The translations under genes were made by a program, and so were the position numbers. Shown one piece after another: positions 1 through 6,637 of a stretch of 64,000 nt of DNA (its first letter is position 1; every line of letters starts with the position of its first letter). This stretch comes from Acidithiobacillus sp. (GTDB lineage Bacteria; Pseudomonadota; Gammaproteobacteria; Acidithiobacillales; Acidithiobacillaceae), in the NCBI GenBank assembly GCA_028697715.1, contig JAQVDS010000010.1, positions 1 to 64,000 of the forward strand. Direction: 5' to 3'. The notes beneath the pieces were generated by a model. That model worked only from the letters and a program-made list of their open reading frames with translations, had not been told where the DNA came from and made no database searches.

Positions 1-50
1 GCAAACCGCTTGAGCTCCCGCTCGCTCATCTCTATCCGCTCCTGCGTCAT
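1..50 (-). CDS. ISNCY-like transposase, N-terminal fragment (runs off window)
   Basis: Only the first 16 codons are in the window. They read leftward from an ATG at 50 and begin MTQERIEMSERELKRF. This resembles the start of ISNCY/IS1202-type transposases, which open with a helix-turn-helix segment of the form MSEKELxRLKVL. The two direct repeats just upstream fit an IS end. The family assignment rests on very few residues and is tentative. The rest of the gene lies left of the window. Confidence 0.45.
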   Translation of the reverse strand, partial: MTQERIEMSERELKRF

Positions 51-76
51 TCGTCCTTGCCTCTCTACTCTTCCAG

Positions 77-119
77 GCGGACATTTCTAACGTGCCGAAA
101 GCGGACATTACTAATTTGC
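77..119. repeat. Two 19-bp direct repeats at the IS end
   Basis: Two copies of gcggacatt-n-ctaa-nn-tgc lie at 77-95 and 101-119, 24 bp apart. They are immediately upstream of the transposase start. Repeats of this kind are typical transposase-binding subterminal repeats. The exact IS terminus is not determined, but should lie close to 119-130. Confidence 0.5.
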
Positions 120-183
120 TGCTACACGTCCGTCGAGGTGGATTGACTCGCCGCCGCATGATCGGTATTCTTCGTCCCTCAAA

Positions 184-260
184 GCGCTCGTAGCTCAGCC
201 GGATAGAGCAACTGACTACGAATCAGTAGGTCGGGAGTTCGAATCTCTCCGAGCGCGCCA
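184..260 (+). tRNA. tRNA-Arg (ACG)
   Basis: A complete cloverleaf: acceptor stem GCGCTCG (184-190) pairs with CGAGCGC (250-256), followed by a discriminator G and encoded CCA (258-260). The anticodon loop CTACGAA gives anticodon ACG. The T-arm GGAGTTCGAATCTCC is canonical. The 3' half of the gene is duplicated at 6060-6125, so this is the integration target of the adjacent element, and the tRNA stays intact after insertion. Confidence 0.96.
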
Positions 261-279
261 AATAAAACAGGCACTTAGG
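214..279 (+). repeat. attL (66 bp, overlaps tRNA-Arg 3' end)
   Basis: This 66-bp segment recurs at 6060-6125 with two differences, at 224 (c versus t) and 233 (g versus t). It covers the anticodon arm, T-arm, acceptor, CCA and 5' arm of the following terminator. An uninterrupted match of about 46 bp runs from the T-arm to 279. Confidence 0.9.
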
Positions 280-297
280 GAGATCTCCTAGGTGCCT
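269..297 (+). terminator. Rho-independent terminator of tRNA-Arg (attL side)
   Basis: An 11-bp stem is formed by aggcacttagg (269-279) and cctaggtgcct (287-297), with a 7-nt loop and a T-rich tail (taattttt). The 5' arm belongs to the att repeat while the 3' arm is element DNA, so the element rebuilds the host terminator. Confidence 0.8.
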
Positions 298-351
298 TAA
301 TTTTTCCGGGCTAACCCAGGGCTAACCTCAGGAAGAAAAACCGGACGGATT

Positions 352-855
352 TTAGGGTGATAGCATCGCGGCATAGAGCGTCAAAGCATCATCGGCAGCG
401 TTATCCCCTGCGCCGTCAATCGTATCCTGCGCCAGCTTGGAAAGCCCACCCATAGCCTGCATGACTTCGCCGGGGTCCATTCCTACCTCTCTGACTGCCT
501 GCGAGTATGCCGACCATAACGACCTGGCGCGGGTCCGGTGGCATTGGGCAGCATCCCAGAGGATGTCCAGGGCCTCATCCTTCTGGCCTTCACTGTGCAG
601 TCTTGTTGACCAAAAACAGCGGGCGGCCCATTCGCTTGCGGTTGCCTGCTCGATGTCGCCACGCGCCAGGGCAGCCACCAGCATGGCGCGGGTGAACGGG
701 TAATAAAAATCCCCTGCAACATAAGTGCCGCTCGGTGCCGTATCAGCCAGGCGGTTGGCTTCGGTGAAGTCCTCCCGGCTCAAGTCTGCAAAGATCACGC
801 TGCATCGCTGCATGGGGTCCAGATTACCTAGCAGTCGATCGGAAACGCCTTTCAT
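352..855 (-). CDS. Hypothetical protein, last gene of the element operon
   Basis: A 167-residue protein of unknown family, probably soluble and largely helical, with no signal peptide or membrane segment. Several Trp and Cys residues sit in the middle (for example the AARCFWS and DAAQCHRTRARSLW segments). The ATG overlaps the stop of the upstream gene by four bases (ATGA), so it is translationally coupled to the DUF3987 operon. It is the gene closest to attL, a position that often holds cargo in small integrative elements. A cargo role is inference only; no function is recognised. Confidence 0.7.
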   Translation of the reverse strand: MKGVSDRLLGNLDPMQRCSVIFADLSREDFTEANRLADTAPSGTYVAGDFYYPFTRAMLVAALARGDIEQATASEWAARCFWSTRLHSEGQKDEALDILWDAAQCHRTRARSLWSAYSQAVREVGMDPGEVMQAMGGLSKLAQDTIDGAGDNAADDALTLYAAMLSP

Positions 856-1154
856 CTCCGGCCCTCCTGTTTCAAAACTCGTTCAAGGGCAGCGGTGCGC
901 TGCTCCAGATCATCAATCTGCATGATGGTGGCAAGCTGGGTCAGGATGTACGCCAGCTTGGTGGCGTCCGCGACTTCCACCCGTCCGGCGCGTGCATCTC
1001 TGTAGAGCCGGGCCATTTCCATGCGTACCTCGGCAGCCGTGCCTAGACGGGGGGAGGGGTGCCGATTTATTTCTGGCGATTCGATGACTTGCAGCGCCTT
1101 GGTTGACGCGATTGGTCGCACGTTGGTTGCTGGTGCCTCTGGCTTCGTGGTCAT
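852..1154 (-). CDS. Hypothetical 100-aa protein
   Basis: A small protein with a disordered N-terminus (about residues 1-40, rich in Pro, Thr and Ala). A predicted helical region follows: MEMARLYRDARAGRVEVADA, then TKLAYILTQLATIMQ, then a heptad-like DDLEQRTAALERVL tail. This looks like a small coiled-coil or adaptor protein such as occurs in prophages and satellites, but no family is assigned. It overlaps both neighbours by ATGA junctions, so it belongs to the same polycistronic message as the DUF3987 gene. Confidence 0.7.
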   Translation of the reverse strand: MTTKPEAPATNVRPIASTKALQVIESPEINRHPSPRLGTAAEVRMEMARLYRDARAGRVEVADATKLAYILTQLATIMQIDDLEQRTAALERVLKQEGRR

Positions 1155-1612
1155 GCGTCGTCCCTCCTCAGTAGTCGCAAGTTCATCAGTAGCCGCTCCG
1201 CGTCGGTGATCGGAGTCACGCCAGCGAAGCCAGGCACGTTGTCGATCCGGTGCAGATCGGTGAACGGTGGCGCTTCGCTTTCAGTCTGGATCGCCTTGCG
1301 CTCCTCGCCTTCCTCCCAAATATCAGTTAGCACCTGAACTATTTGATGTCTAAAGTCGTCCAGCAATGGCAATAGCCATGCCGGTGCTTGTTCGACTTGC
1401 AGCTTGCCAGCGTTGTCTACCCAGATCCCACCGCCAGCCCTGACGATTGCCAGGGCAATCCGGCCTGCAACGTGCAATGGGTTTGCTATTGCTATAGTTG
1501 CTATTTTTGCTACTGTTCCGGGTCCATTCTCGCCTTTAGTAGCAACAGTAGCAGGAATAGCAGTAGCAACCTGGGCCAGACCGCCCTTGCGGATCAGGTC
1601 GGCGATCTTCAT
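1151..1612 (-). CDS. Small element protein with TVAK low-complexity stretch and TubC-like end
   Basis: The ATG at 1612 overlaps the stop of the DUF3987 gene (ATGA), which sets the start and gives 153 aa; the open frame upstream is a shadow of the neighbour. Residues about 10-45 are low complexity (repeats of VAT, TVAK and IAIAN). A segment follows of the form IVRAGGGIWVDNAGKL with helices ending in LLPLLDDFRHQIVQVL. That tail resembles the TubC_N-type docking fold seen in proteins of mobile elements, by pattern only. The C-terminus is acidic then basic. Function unknown. Confidence 0.65.
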   Translation of the reverse strand: MKIADLIRKGGLAQVATAIPATVATKGENGPGTVAKIATIAIANPLHVAGRIALAIVRAGGGIWVDNAGKLQVEQAPAWLLPLLDDFRHQIVQVLTDIWEEGEERKAIQTESEAPPFTDLHRIDNVPGFAGVTPITDAERLLMNLRLLRRDDA

Positions 1613-3120
1613 AGCAACCGACCTTCCAGAAGCGCAGGGTTGATGTCCAAGTACAGCCTCCTGCCATCTTTCACGAGCTGTACTCGGTCCAAGTCGGCAA
1701 GCTCTGATATGGCCGAATCCAGGCGCGCCCCGTCCCGTATTGGCCCATGCTGCCGAACGTGGCTTTTCCCTACCGTGGTCGTTAGCCTGCTTTTGCAATA
1801 GTCGATTAGCCAGTTGTCCAGCCTCGCCGCGTCTGCCAGCTCAACGGGTAGCGCCAGCTCACCGAAAAATCGCCGCGATTCGTTTAGGTGCCATGCCGCG
1901 ATCCTACCTGCACTTTCAAAAGCAGGTAGACCGACTGCCGCGCCCATCCCAGACTCAAAGAACTGGAATAGCGCCGCCAGCCGCGCCGCATTGTCAGCGG
2001 ACTTTGCTGCCACGTCCCGCACGTCGCACAGATCGCCGCCGCTCCCAAGTTCTGACTCGATGGCATCGTGGAAGGTTATCCAAGCCTTTTTGGCATCCGG
2101 TGCCAGTTTCATCATTGCAGGGGTCAGGGTGCCAGTCTCATCGTCGATTGGTGCCGGTTGGTTCAGAATCTCGGCGATGCGCCTGTTGAATGCTGCCAGT
2201 GCAGGCCAGCTTGCAGGGGGGGCGGTAAAGAACCGCGTCCCCTGGGTTGACTCCGGCCAAGCGACAAGGAAACGCGCAAGGAATCCAGTACCCCGCGCCA
2301 GTGCGCCTGATTTACTGAAAAAATCGCGCAAGGTCGCCTCCTGCACCTGCAACGCCACGGTCAGCCGCGCCCCGGCCACGGTGAAGGATTCGACGGTCCT
2401 TCGATCAATGGTCAGCGGCTTTCCGTCCCAAAGCTGGTTCAGTAAGGCCAGGTTCCGCATGGCAGTGTCTTTGCCCATCGCATGACCGCCGAACACGATA
2501 CCGGCCTCAGCGGATACCACGCCGCCAGAAGGCCATTGTTTCGCTAGTCCAAAGGCTAGGGCCTCCGGGGTCGCGTCTGCATACAACAGGCGAGGAACTC
2601 TAGGCGGATCTGGTCGCTCGTGTGCCAGCTTCCGAAGGTCGGCTTCTTTGTCGCCGGTAGGTTTGTTTTCCTTGGCAAGTTGCCTGATCTTTTCCTTGAT
2701 ACCTTGCTTCTTGGCTTCCCACGCCTCGATTGCCGCTTGATGCTCGTCCAGTAGTGGCTTTGCCTGGGTCCGTTGGGCCTCTTCGTATTCCGCGATAGCC
2801 TTACCGAACAGCGAATCGACCGTGCTTTTCCTCTCGCCTGAATCAGCGATGGTCAACAAATAGAGCCCGGATGGTCCGGTAAGCCTTGCCGCTCGCTCGA
2901 TGTCGATGTGCGCTTGGCAGGCCAGAGACATCGCGCCTATTGCGGACGCTACTACCAGAGCAGCAGGCGCCTTCACAAAATCTCTAACTTCCTCCGCAGC
3001 CGCGCGGATCGTCTCTGACAAAGCGTCAAGCGGATACGGTTCCGGCTCAATTTTTGCGGTCAATGGTTGCGGATTCGGCCATGCAGCCAGCTCAGCAGCT
3101 TCGTCTAGGTCATACGTCAT
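1609..3120 (-). CDS. DUF3987 (YfjI-like) protein
   Basis: A 503-residue protein of the DUF3987 family, common in prophages and integrative elements and usually thought to act in element replication. An early hydrophobic stretch (residues about 50-70) precedes a modified P-loop-like sequence, ADSGERKST, near residue 95. A charged coiled-coil region follows (about 105-160), then the conserved YADATPEALAFGLAKQWPSG block. The start at 3120 overlaps the stop of the upstream 65-aa gene (ATGA). It is the largest gene of the element and its best candidate for a replication function. No primase or helicase motif set is clear. Confidence 0.85.
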   Translation of the reverse strand: MTYDLDEAAELAAWPNPQPLTAKIEPEPYPLDALSETIRAAAEEVRDFVKAPAALVVASAIGAMSLACQAHIDIERAARLTGPSGLYLLTIADSGERKSTVDSLFGKAIAEYEEAQRTQAKPLLDEHQAAIEAWEAKKQGIKEKIRQLAKENKPTGDKEADLRKLAHERPDPPRVPRLLYADATPEALAFGLAKQWPSGGVVSAEAGIVFGGHAMGKDTAMRNLALLNQLWDGKPLTIDRRTVESFTVAGARLTVALQVQEATLRDFFSKSGALARGTGFLARFLVAWPESTQGTRFFTAPPASWPALAAFNRRIAEILNQPAPIDDETGTLTPAMMKLAPDAKKAWITFHDAIESELGSGGDLCDVRDVAAKSADNAARLAALFQFFESGMGAAVGLPAFESAGRIAAWHLNESRRFFGELALPVELADAARLDNWLIDYCKSRLTTTVGKSHVRQHGPIRDGARLDSAISELADLDRVQLVKDGRRLYLDINPALLEGRLL

Positions 3121-3314
3121 GAGCGCACCTCCAGGCGCGCCACTTGCCGCGCGAGTTCCTCGGTGGTGTGTCGCAGCAGCAGCTCCTCCCATTCGGTGCA
3201 TCCTGAGACGCTTTGTAAGTTGCCGATAGCCGCCAACGTGTGACGCAGCGCAATGATTATGCTAGGATTTACTGGTTGATTGGTGGTCTGCTTTTCTTCG
3301 TGAGGGCGGGCCAT
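3117..3314 (-). CDS. Small hypothetical protein (65 aa)
   Basis: The ATG at 3314 was chosen because GGGGAGGT lies 5-6 bases upstream. The longer open frame lacks a ribosome site and would overlap the AlpA-like gene. The product starts MARPHEEKQ, has a polar N-terminus, and continues into a predicted helical segment with ELLLRHTTEELARQVARLEV. It starts three bases after the stop of the AlpA-like gene and ends in an ATGA overlap with the DUF3987 gene. No family recognised. Confidence 0.7.
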   Translation of the reverse strand: MARPHEEKQTTNQPVNPSIIIALRHTLAAIGNLQSVSGCTEWEELLLRHTTEELARQVARLEVRS

Positions 3315-3316
3315 TT

Positions 3317-3568
3317 TTATACCTCCCCGCCAGCACGGCGCTGGGCGATCCATTCCGCAAGATCAGAGACACGATAACGCACAAGGCGGCCAGTCTTTAC
3401 GAATGGCAGGGCATATCGCCCCGTTGATCTCCAGTTGGTTAAGGTGTTGCACTTGATCCCGAGAACTTGCGCCGCCGTTTCCGCATCCACAAATACGGGG
3501 ACTTGTTCGGGGGTATATCCAAGAGTCCGCCCGATCTCGGCGGTAATTTTATCGACTGATGTTTGCAT
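3317..3568 (-). CDS. AlpA-like excisionase/regulator (HTH_17)
   Basis: An 83-aa protein with a MerR-like winged helix-turn-helix at about residues 25-75. It shows the hallmark order of this class: V-DAETAAQVLGI (helix-turn-helix), TLTNWRSTGRYALPF (recognition) and VRYRVSDLAEWIAQR (wing and last helix). AlpA/Xis-type proteins direct excision or activate integrase and replication genes in P4-like elements. It is the first gene of the replication-side operon and is preceded by direct repeats at 3634-3669, which are candidate binding sites. The ATG at 3568 has only a weak ribosome site. Confidence 0.85.
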   Translation of the reverse strand: MQTSVDKITAEIGRTLGYTPEQVPVFVDAETAAQVLGIKCNTLTNWRSTGRYALPFVKTGRLVRYRVSDLAEWIAQRRAGGEV

Positions 3569-3616
3569 CGCTGTATCCTCACGTTGATGAATAACGTAAG
3601 GTGACGATACAGAGAG

Positions 3617-3669
3617 AAAAAAAGGCGCGTAATTTGGCTATACGCGTAGCGCCTTGGCTATACGCGTAG
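3617..3669 (-). promoter_or_regulatory. Direct-repeat operator and leader terminator before the AlpA-like gene
   Basis: Two identical 16-bp repeats, ttggctatacgcgtag, lie at 3634-3649 and 3654-3669, exactly 20 bp apart; a partial third (cgcgtaa) is at 3626-3632. Each holds the self-complementary core TACGCGTA. On the minus strand, GGCGC (3653-3649) can pair with GCGCC (3628-3624), followed by seven T (3623-3617). This is a possible terminator or attenuator overlapping the repeats. A C9T7 tract (3672-3687) flanks the array. The repeats probably bind the AlpA-like protein or a replication protein; this is inferred from position. Confidence 0.6.
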
Positions 3670-3701
3670 AGCCCCCCCCCTTTTTTTATAAGCGCAAGCA
3701 T

Positions 3702-4172
3702 CTATTTTTGCCTGCTCGGCTTCAACCAAGCTCTGATTTGCTCGCGCGCTCGATCCGTCGCTTCCATGCTGGCAAGGTTAGCGCCGAGTTCAACGGCCCA
3801 TTGCATCGCCAGCGGTGCGAGTTTCGCCGCTATCTGGTTCTTGGATATTTTGGGGTTCTTCTGCCTAAGGCTATCTGCCTCCGCCAGCACTTTCCCGCGA
3901 AGTTCGCCGGCGGGAGCGTGCCTGCTTTTTATGGCATGAGTCGCGGATACTTTTACGGCTTTTTTTGCGATCTCTGGGGCCTTGTGGCTTGCCAGGACAT
4001 CCCAAGGAAGAGACTGATTGGCTATTTCCCGCGTAAGTCGATCGACAAATGCCACCATATGAGCCGACTGACTGATAACCGGATCGGATTTCATTTCTTC
4101 CATCTTTTCCATGAATCGGGTCGCTGCTTCTAGCCACGTCAGCAGCTCTTTTGCATGTGGATCATTCGTCAT
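3702..4172 (-). CDS. Hypothetical basic protein with a C-terminal HTH-like segment
   Basis: The start at 4172 (MTNDPHAK, 156 aa) is preferred over the longer frame, because the extra N-terminus overlaps the DUF2283 gene and lacks a family-like sequence. The N-terminal half is helical and charged. The C-terminal part reads KNPKISKNQIAAKLAP, then DRAREQIRAWLK. That resembles a short helix-turn-helix seen in small proteins of integrative elements, and suggests DNA binding. It lies between the integrase-side genes and the AlpA-like operon. No function assigned. Confidence 0.65.
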   Translation of the reverse strand: MTNDPHAKELLTWLEAATRFMEKMEEMKSDPVISQSAHMVAFVDRLTREIANQSLPWDVLASHKAPEIAKKAVKVSATHAIKSRHAPAGELRGKVLAEADSLRQKNPKISKNQIAAKLAPLAMQWAVELGANLASMEATDRAREQIRAWLKPSRQK

Positions 4173-4264
4173 ACATTCGCGCTCCCTTTCGGAATAGGAC
4201 CACCAGCAGGCCGGGAAGGGTGCCCGACTTTTCCCGCCGTCGCGGTATCTGGTGGCGTAAACTG

Positions 4265-4453
4265 TCAGGCAGCGTGCTGAGGAATCGGCCACGCTCCTGA
4301 TGCTTTGGCATCCAATATGACAATCTCCACAATAGTGCCGTCCTCAGCGTATGCGACATTCAGGTTCCAATCCTGGGATACTTCCCGAGTGACTGGCTTA
4401 TCGGAAAACTGCAGTACCAGAATATCGTCAGCTGGTTCGTACTGGGCTTTCAT
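4265..4453 (-). CDS. DUF2283 protein (putative antitoxin partner)
   Basis: A 62-aa protein starting at 4453 (MKAQYEPADDILVLQFSD). It has the DUF2283 signature: a YxxxxDxLxIxF-like start, followed by V-Y-EDGTIVEIVILDA strands. DUF2283 proteins are commonly encoded beside DUF4258 proteins and have been proposed as toxin-antitoxin-like pairs. Here the start overlaps the DUF4258 stop by ATGA. The C-terminal residues after ILDA are poorly conserved. The antitoxin role is inferred from the pairing. Confidence 0.8.
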   Translation of the reverse strand: MKAQYEPADDILVLQFSDKPVTREVSQDWNLNVAYAEDGTIVEIVILDAKASGAWPIPQHAA

Positions 4454-4704
4454 GGGGAAACCTCCCAATGGGTCATGATGGTTTTAACGATCAAGGCGTC
4501 TTCGAGGAGAGCAGCCACGCACAAGAGGTTGTCTTGCCGTTCAGCAAACTCCCGGTATATCCATATCCGGCGCTCATCCTTGGCACGAACGGTGCCATGC
4601 TCGATGATCGCCAACAGCTCCGCATCGGTGACGCCACGTTCCTGCATCCTACTTCGAGCATGATGGGTCAGAATGACCGTTCGATCAAAACGCGAGCTAT
4701 GCAC
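4450..4704 (-). CDS. DUF4258 protein (putative toxin partner)
   Basis: An 84-aa protein with the DUF4258 hallmark TxHARxRMxERGVTDAEL near residues 13-30, followed by IEHGTV and strands ending in ALIVKTIMT. Some members of this RelE/BrnT-like fold act as RNase toxins; that role is an inference here. The gene overlaps the 3' end of the integrase by 8 bp and the DUF2283 gene by 4 bp. The three are therefore likely cotranscribed, tying a possible maintenance module directly to the integrase message. Confidence 0.82.
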   Translation of the reverse strand: MHSSRFDRTVILTHHARSRMQERGVTDAELLAIIEHGTVRAKDERRIWIYREFAERQDNLLCVAALLEDALIVKTIMTHWEVSP

Positions 4705-5899
4705 TGCGCTTGCCTTTCTTCATCGGCACAATCTCGGCGGTATCCTTCACACCCGCAGCAGCGAGGATGGCAGCGGCTCCCTTTTCCATTGCGTCCCGTA
4801 CGGGGTCTAGCGCCAGCCGTGCATAAACCGCGGTAGTTTGTTGGGACTGGTGCCCTAATGCCTTGCCGATCACTGCCAAGGTCGCGCCTGCATCGATCTG
4901 GAAACTCGCCAGACTGCGCCGCAGATCGTGCAAGCGAAGATCCTCGATGCCTGCCCGTTTCAGCAGCGTAGCCCATGCCCTCTTTGGCTCTACCAGGTGC
5001 CCGGTCTTGCCGGGTCCTGGGAGTACCCATCCTTGCCCACCATAGGTAGTTTTGCGACGTTGCAGGATGTCCAGAGCGGCACTGCTCAGCGGCACCTCGA
5101 TAGCTTCTCCGGCCTTGGCCTTGGCGCTTGGGATGCGCCACAGAGCGCGCTCTAGGTTAATCTCCTGCCAGTGCATCGCCAAGACGTTACTGCGCCGCGC
5201 TCCGGTCAGCAGAGAGAGCAAAACATAGTCCCGGAAGTCGGGATTCTCCGTCTCTGCCAGCGCATCAAAAAACCTTGGCAGTTCGTCGGGATGTAGACGC
5301 CGGTCCCGGCTTTCTTCTCGGTGCAATTTGATCCCGGCGGCAGGGTTTGGGATGTTCAAATCCAGTTCCTTGATGCCGAAGTTGAACACGGCACGGACCA
5401 GCGCCAGCACTCGATTTGCTTGGTAGACACCAGACGCCGCGCCGATTTTCTGGTGAAGGGTTCGGATTTGCTGGCGCGTGATGTCAGATAGCTTCTTCTT
5501 GGCGAGTCCTTGCAGGTGCAGGCGGTAGTTGTTCTGGTCGTTGCTCAGACTACGCTTGGCAGCCTTCGCCTTCACCCATTGCGCGAACAAGTCAGAGAAA
5601 GTCATTTCCGCCTTGCGGATGCGCTTCTGCTCGGCGGGGTTCTGCCCGGCGGCGATGTCGTTGATGATCTTGGCGGCGGCGGTGCGCGCGTTCTCGATGG
5701 TGACGGTCTGAGCGTCGCCAATGCGGACCCACTCCGTTCTTACGGCGACCTTGCGAACACAATAGTAGGTCTTGGCCCCAGCAGGAGTGACGCGGATGCA
5801 GAGGCCAGCTTGCCTGGTGTCGTAGACGGTGACGCGCTTCTTCGAATCCGGTTGCAGGTTCGCAATCGCCGCCTTGGTGAAGTTGATCCGCTCTGCCAT
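4697..5899 (-). CDS. int: P4-type tyrosine integrase
   Basis: A 400-aa site-specific recombinase with an N-terminal DUF4102 arm-binding domain (residues about 3-85: NFTKAAIANL, YDTRQAGLCIRVTPAG). A SAM-like core-binding domain follows (about 95-185), then the catalytic domain (about 200-375). Catalytic residues visible are Arg in LTGARRSNVLAM, His/Arg in LHDLRRSLAS, His in LGHQS and Tyr in TTAVYARL. It sits 160 bp from attR and reads inward. It should integrate the element at the 3' end of tRNA-Arg. Length and motifs are normal, so it is probably functional. Confidence 0.96.
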   Translation of the reverse strand: MAERINFTKAAIANLQPDSKKRVTVYDTRQAGLCIRVTPAGAKTYYCVRKVAVRTEWVRIGDAQTVTIENARTAAAKIINDIAAGQNPAEQKRIRKAEMTFSDLFAQWVKAKAAKRSLSNDQNNYRLHLQGLAKKKLSDITRQQIRTLHQKIGAASGVYQANRVLALVRAVFNFGIKELDLNIPNPAAGIKLHREESRDRRLHPDELPRFFDALAETENPDFRDYVLLSLLTGARRSNVLAMHWQEINLERALWRIPSAKAKAGEAIEVPLSSAALDILQRRKTTYGGQGWVLPGPGKTGHLVEPKRAWATLLKRAGIEDLRLHDLRRSLASFQIDAGATLAVIGKALGHQSQQTTAVYARLALDPVRDAMEKGAAAILAAAGVKDTAEIVPMKKGKRSA

Positions 5900-6059
5900 G
5901 ACTGCCTCCTTGTGACCCTCTGACAGGTTAGCCGGGCTAACCCTGGGCTAACCTTTTTGCGGTAATTCGGGTGATGTTGATAAAGGCAGTATCTCCGTAT
6001 CTGTTTGTTTTGTCAAAGTTCGGTGATATTCGTAAACCTCGATAAAAGCTATACCCAGA

Positions 6060-6125
6060 GACTACGAATTAGTAGGTCTGGAGTTCGAATCTCTCCGAGC
6101 GCGCCAAATAAAACAGGCACTTAGG
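6060..6125 (+). repeat. attR (66-bp copy of the tRNA-Arg 3' end)
   Basis: This copy of 214-279 differs at two positions (t at 6070, t at 6079). It is not a tRNA gene because the D-arm and 5' acceptor are missing. The perfect block runs from the T-arm to 6125. Confidence 0.9.
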
Positions 6126-6142
6126 CAACAGCTTAAGTGCCT
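6115..6142 (+). terminator. Terminator reformed at attR
   Basis: Arm aggcacttagg (6115-6125, inside att) pairs with cttaagtgcct (6132-6142), 11 pairs with one G-T, followed by ttctttta. This is presumably the original chromosomal terminator of tRNA-Arg before integration. Confidence 0.75.
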
Positions 6143-6304
6143 TTCTTTTAGCCTGCCGCCTTGGGGTCTGACAAGCAGCTGTGGCTGATGCAGAGTGGGG
6201 GTGAGGTGAGCTGACTTTCCCGAAAATGTCATCTACACTTCATACTTAGTGGAGAATTATGGTGGTAATCTAGGCTCCATTAAAAAATCGGCTCAGGAGG
6301 AGAT

Positions 6305-6544
6305 ATGAGATCGGAACACCAGGATCTGTTGTCGGAATTTCCAGAATTGATCGAGAAAATGCAAGCGCTCAGGGAAGAATCTCCACACTTCGAGAAGTTG
6401 CTGAACGAGTTTAAATCAGTCACCCTGGAGATCGAGCACATCGAACGGAGTGATGCTGCCTCAGGGAGCACCTCTTTGGAAGAGCTGAAGAAAAAGCGTT
6501 TGGCCATCAAGGATGAGGTCTATCAGATGGCGAGTTCCAAGTGA
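6305..6544 (+). CDS. DUF465 / YdcH-family protein
   Basis: A 79-aa, highly charged, coiled-coil protein of the DUF465 (YdcH/SlyX-like) family. It has the typical motif LLSEFPELIEKMQALREESPHF, then H-I-E, and ends with LEELKKKRLAIKDEVYQM. CAGGAGGA lies 5 bases before the ATG. Function is unknown in the family. It is a single gene just outside attR and has its own terminator. It belongs to the host chromosome, not to the element. Confidence 0.85.
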   Translation: MRSEHQDLLSEFPELIEKMQALREESPHFEKLLNEFKSVTLEIEHIERSDAASGSTSLEELKKKRLAIKDEVYQMASSK

Positions 6545-6566
6545 CAGAATCTTCTCTGCTTCACTA

Positions 6567-6591
6567 GATCCCTGAGCCGAGCTCAGGGATC
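6567..6591 (+). terminator. Terminator after the DUF465 gene
   Basis: A perfect 10-bp stem, gatccctgag (6567-6576) with ctcagggatc (6582-6591), 5-nt loop, then TTT. It separates this gene from the convergent Fur-family gene. Confidence 0.85.
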
Positions 6592-6637
6592 TTTCCTGGC
6601 TATCGCATGATCTGGACCACGGAAGCAAGCACTGGGC

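Larger units (their letters stand above)
214..6125. mobile_element. 5.8-kb integrative element in tRNA-Arg
   Basis: The element is bounded by attL (214-279, inside the tRNA and its terminator) and attR (6060-6125). It encodes a tyrosine integrase next to attR, an AlpA-like protein, a DUF3987 protein and small unknown proteins. All genes are on the minus strand, antisense to the tRNA. No capsid, terminase, conjugation or recognisable resistance gene is visible. The size and content fit a satellite-like or mini integrative element of the P4-integrase class. Replication and packaging are not demonstrated by the sequence. Confidence 0.85.

Noticed and set aside
1612-1798. N-terminal extension of the 153-aa element protein to a start at 1798.
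   Set aside because: The added 62 residues overlap the DUF3987 gene in another frame, have no ribosome site, and the ATGA junction at 1612 gives a better start.
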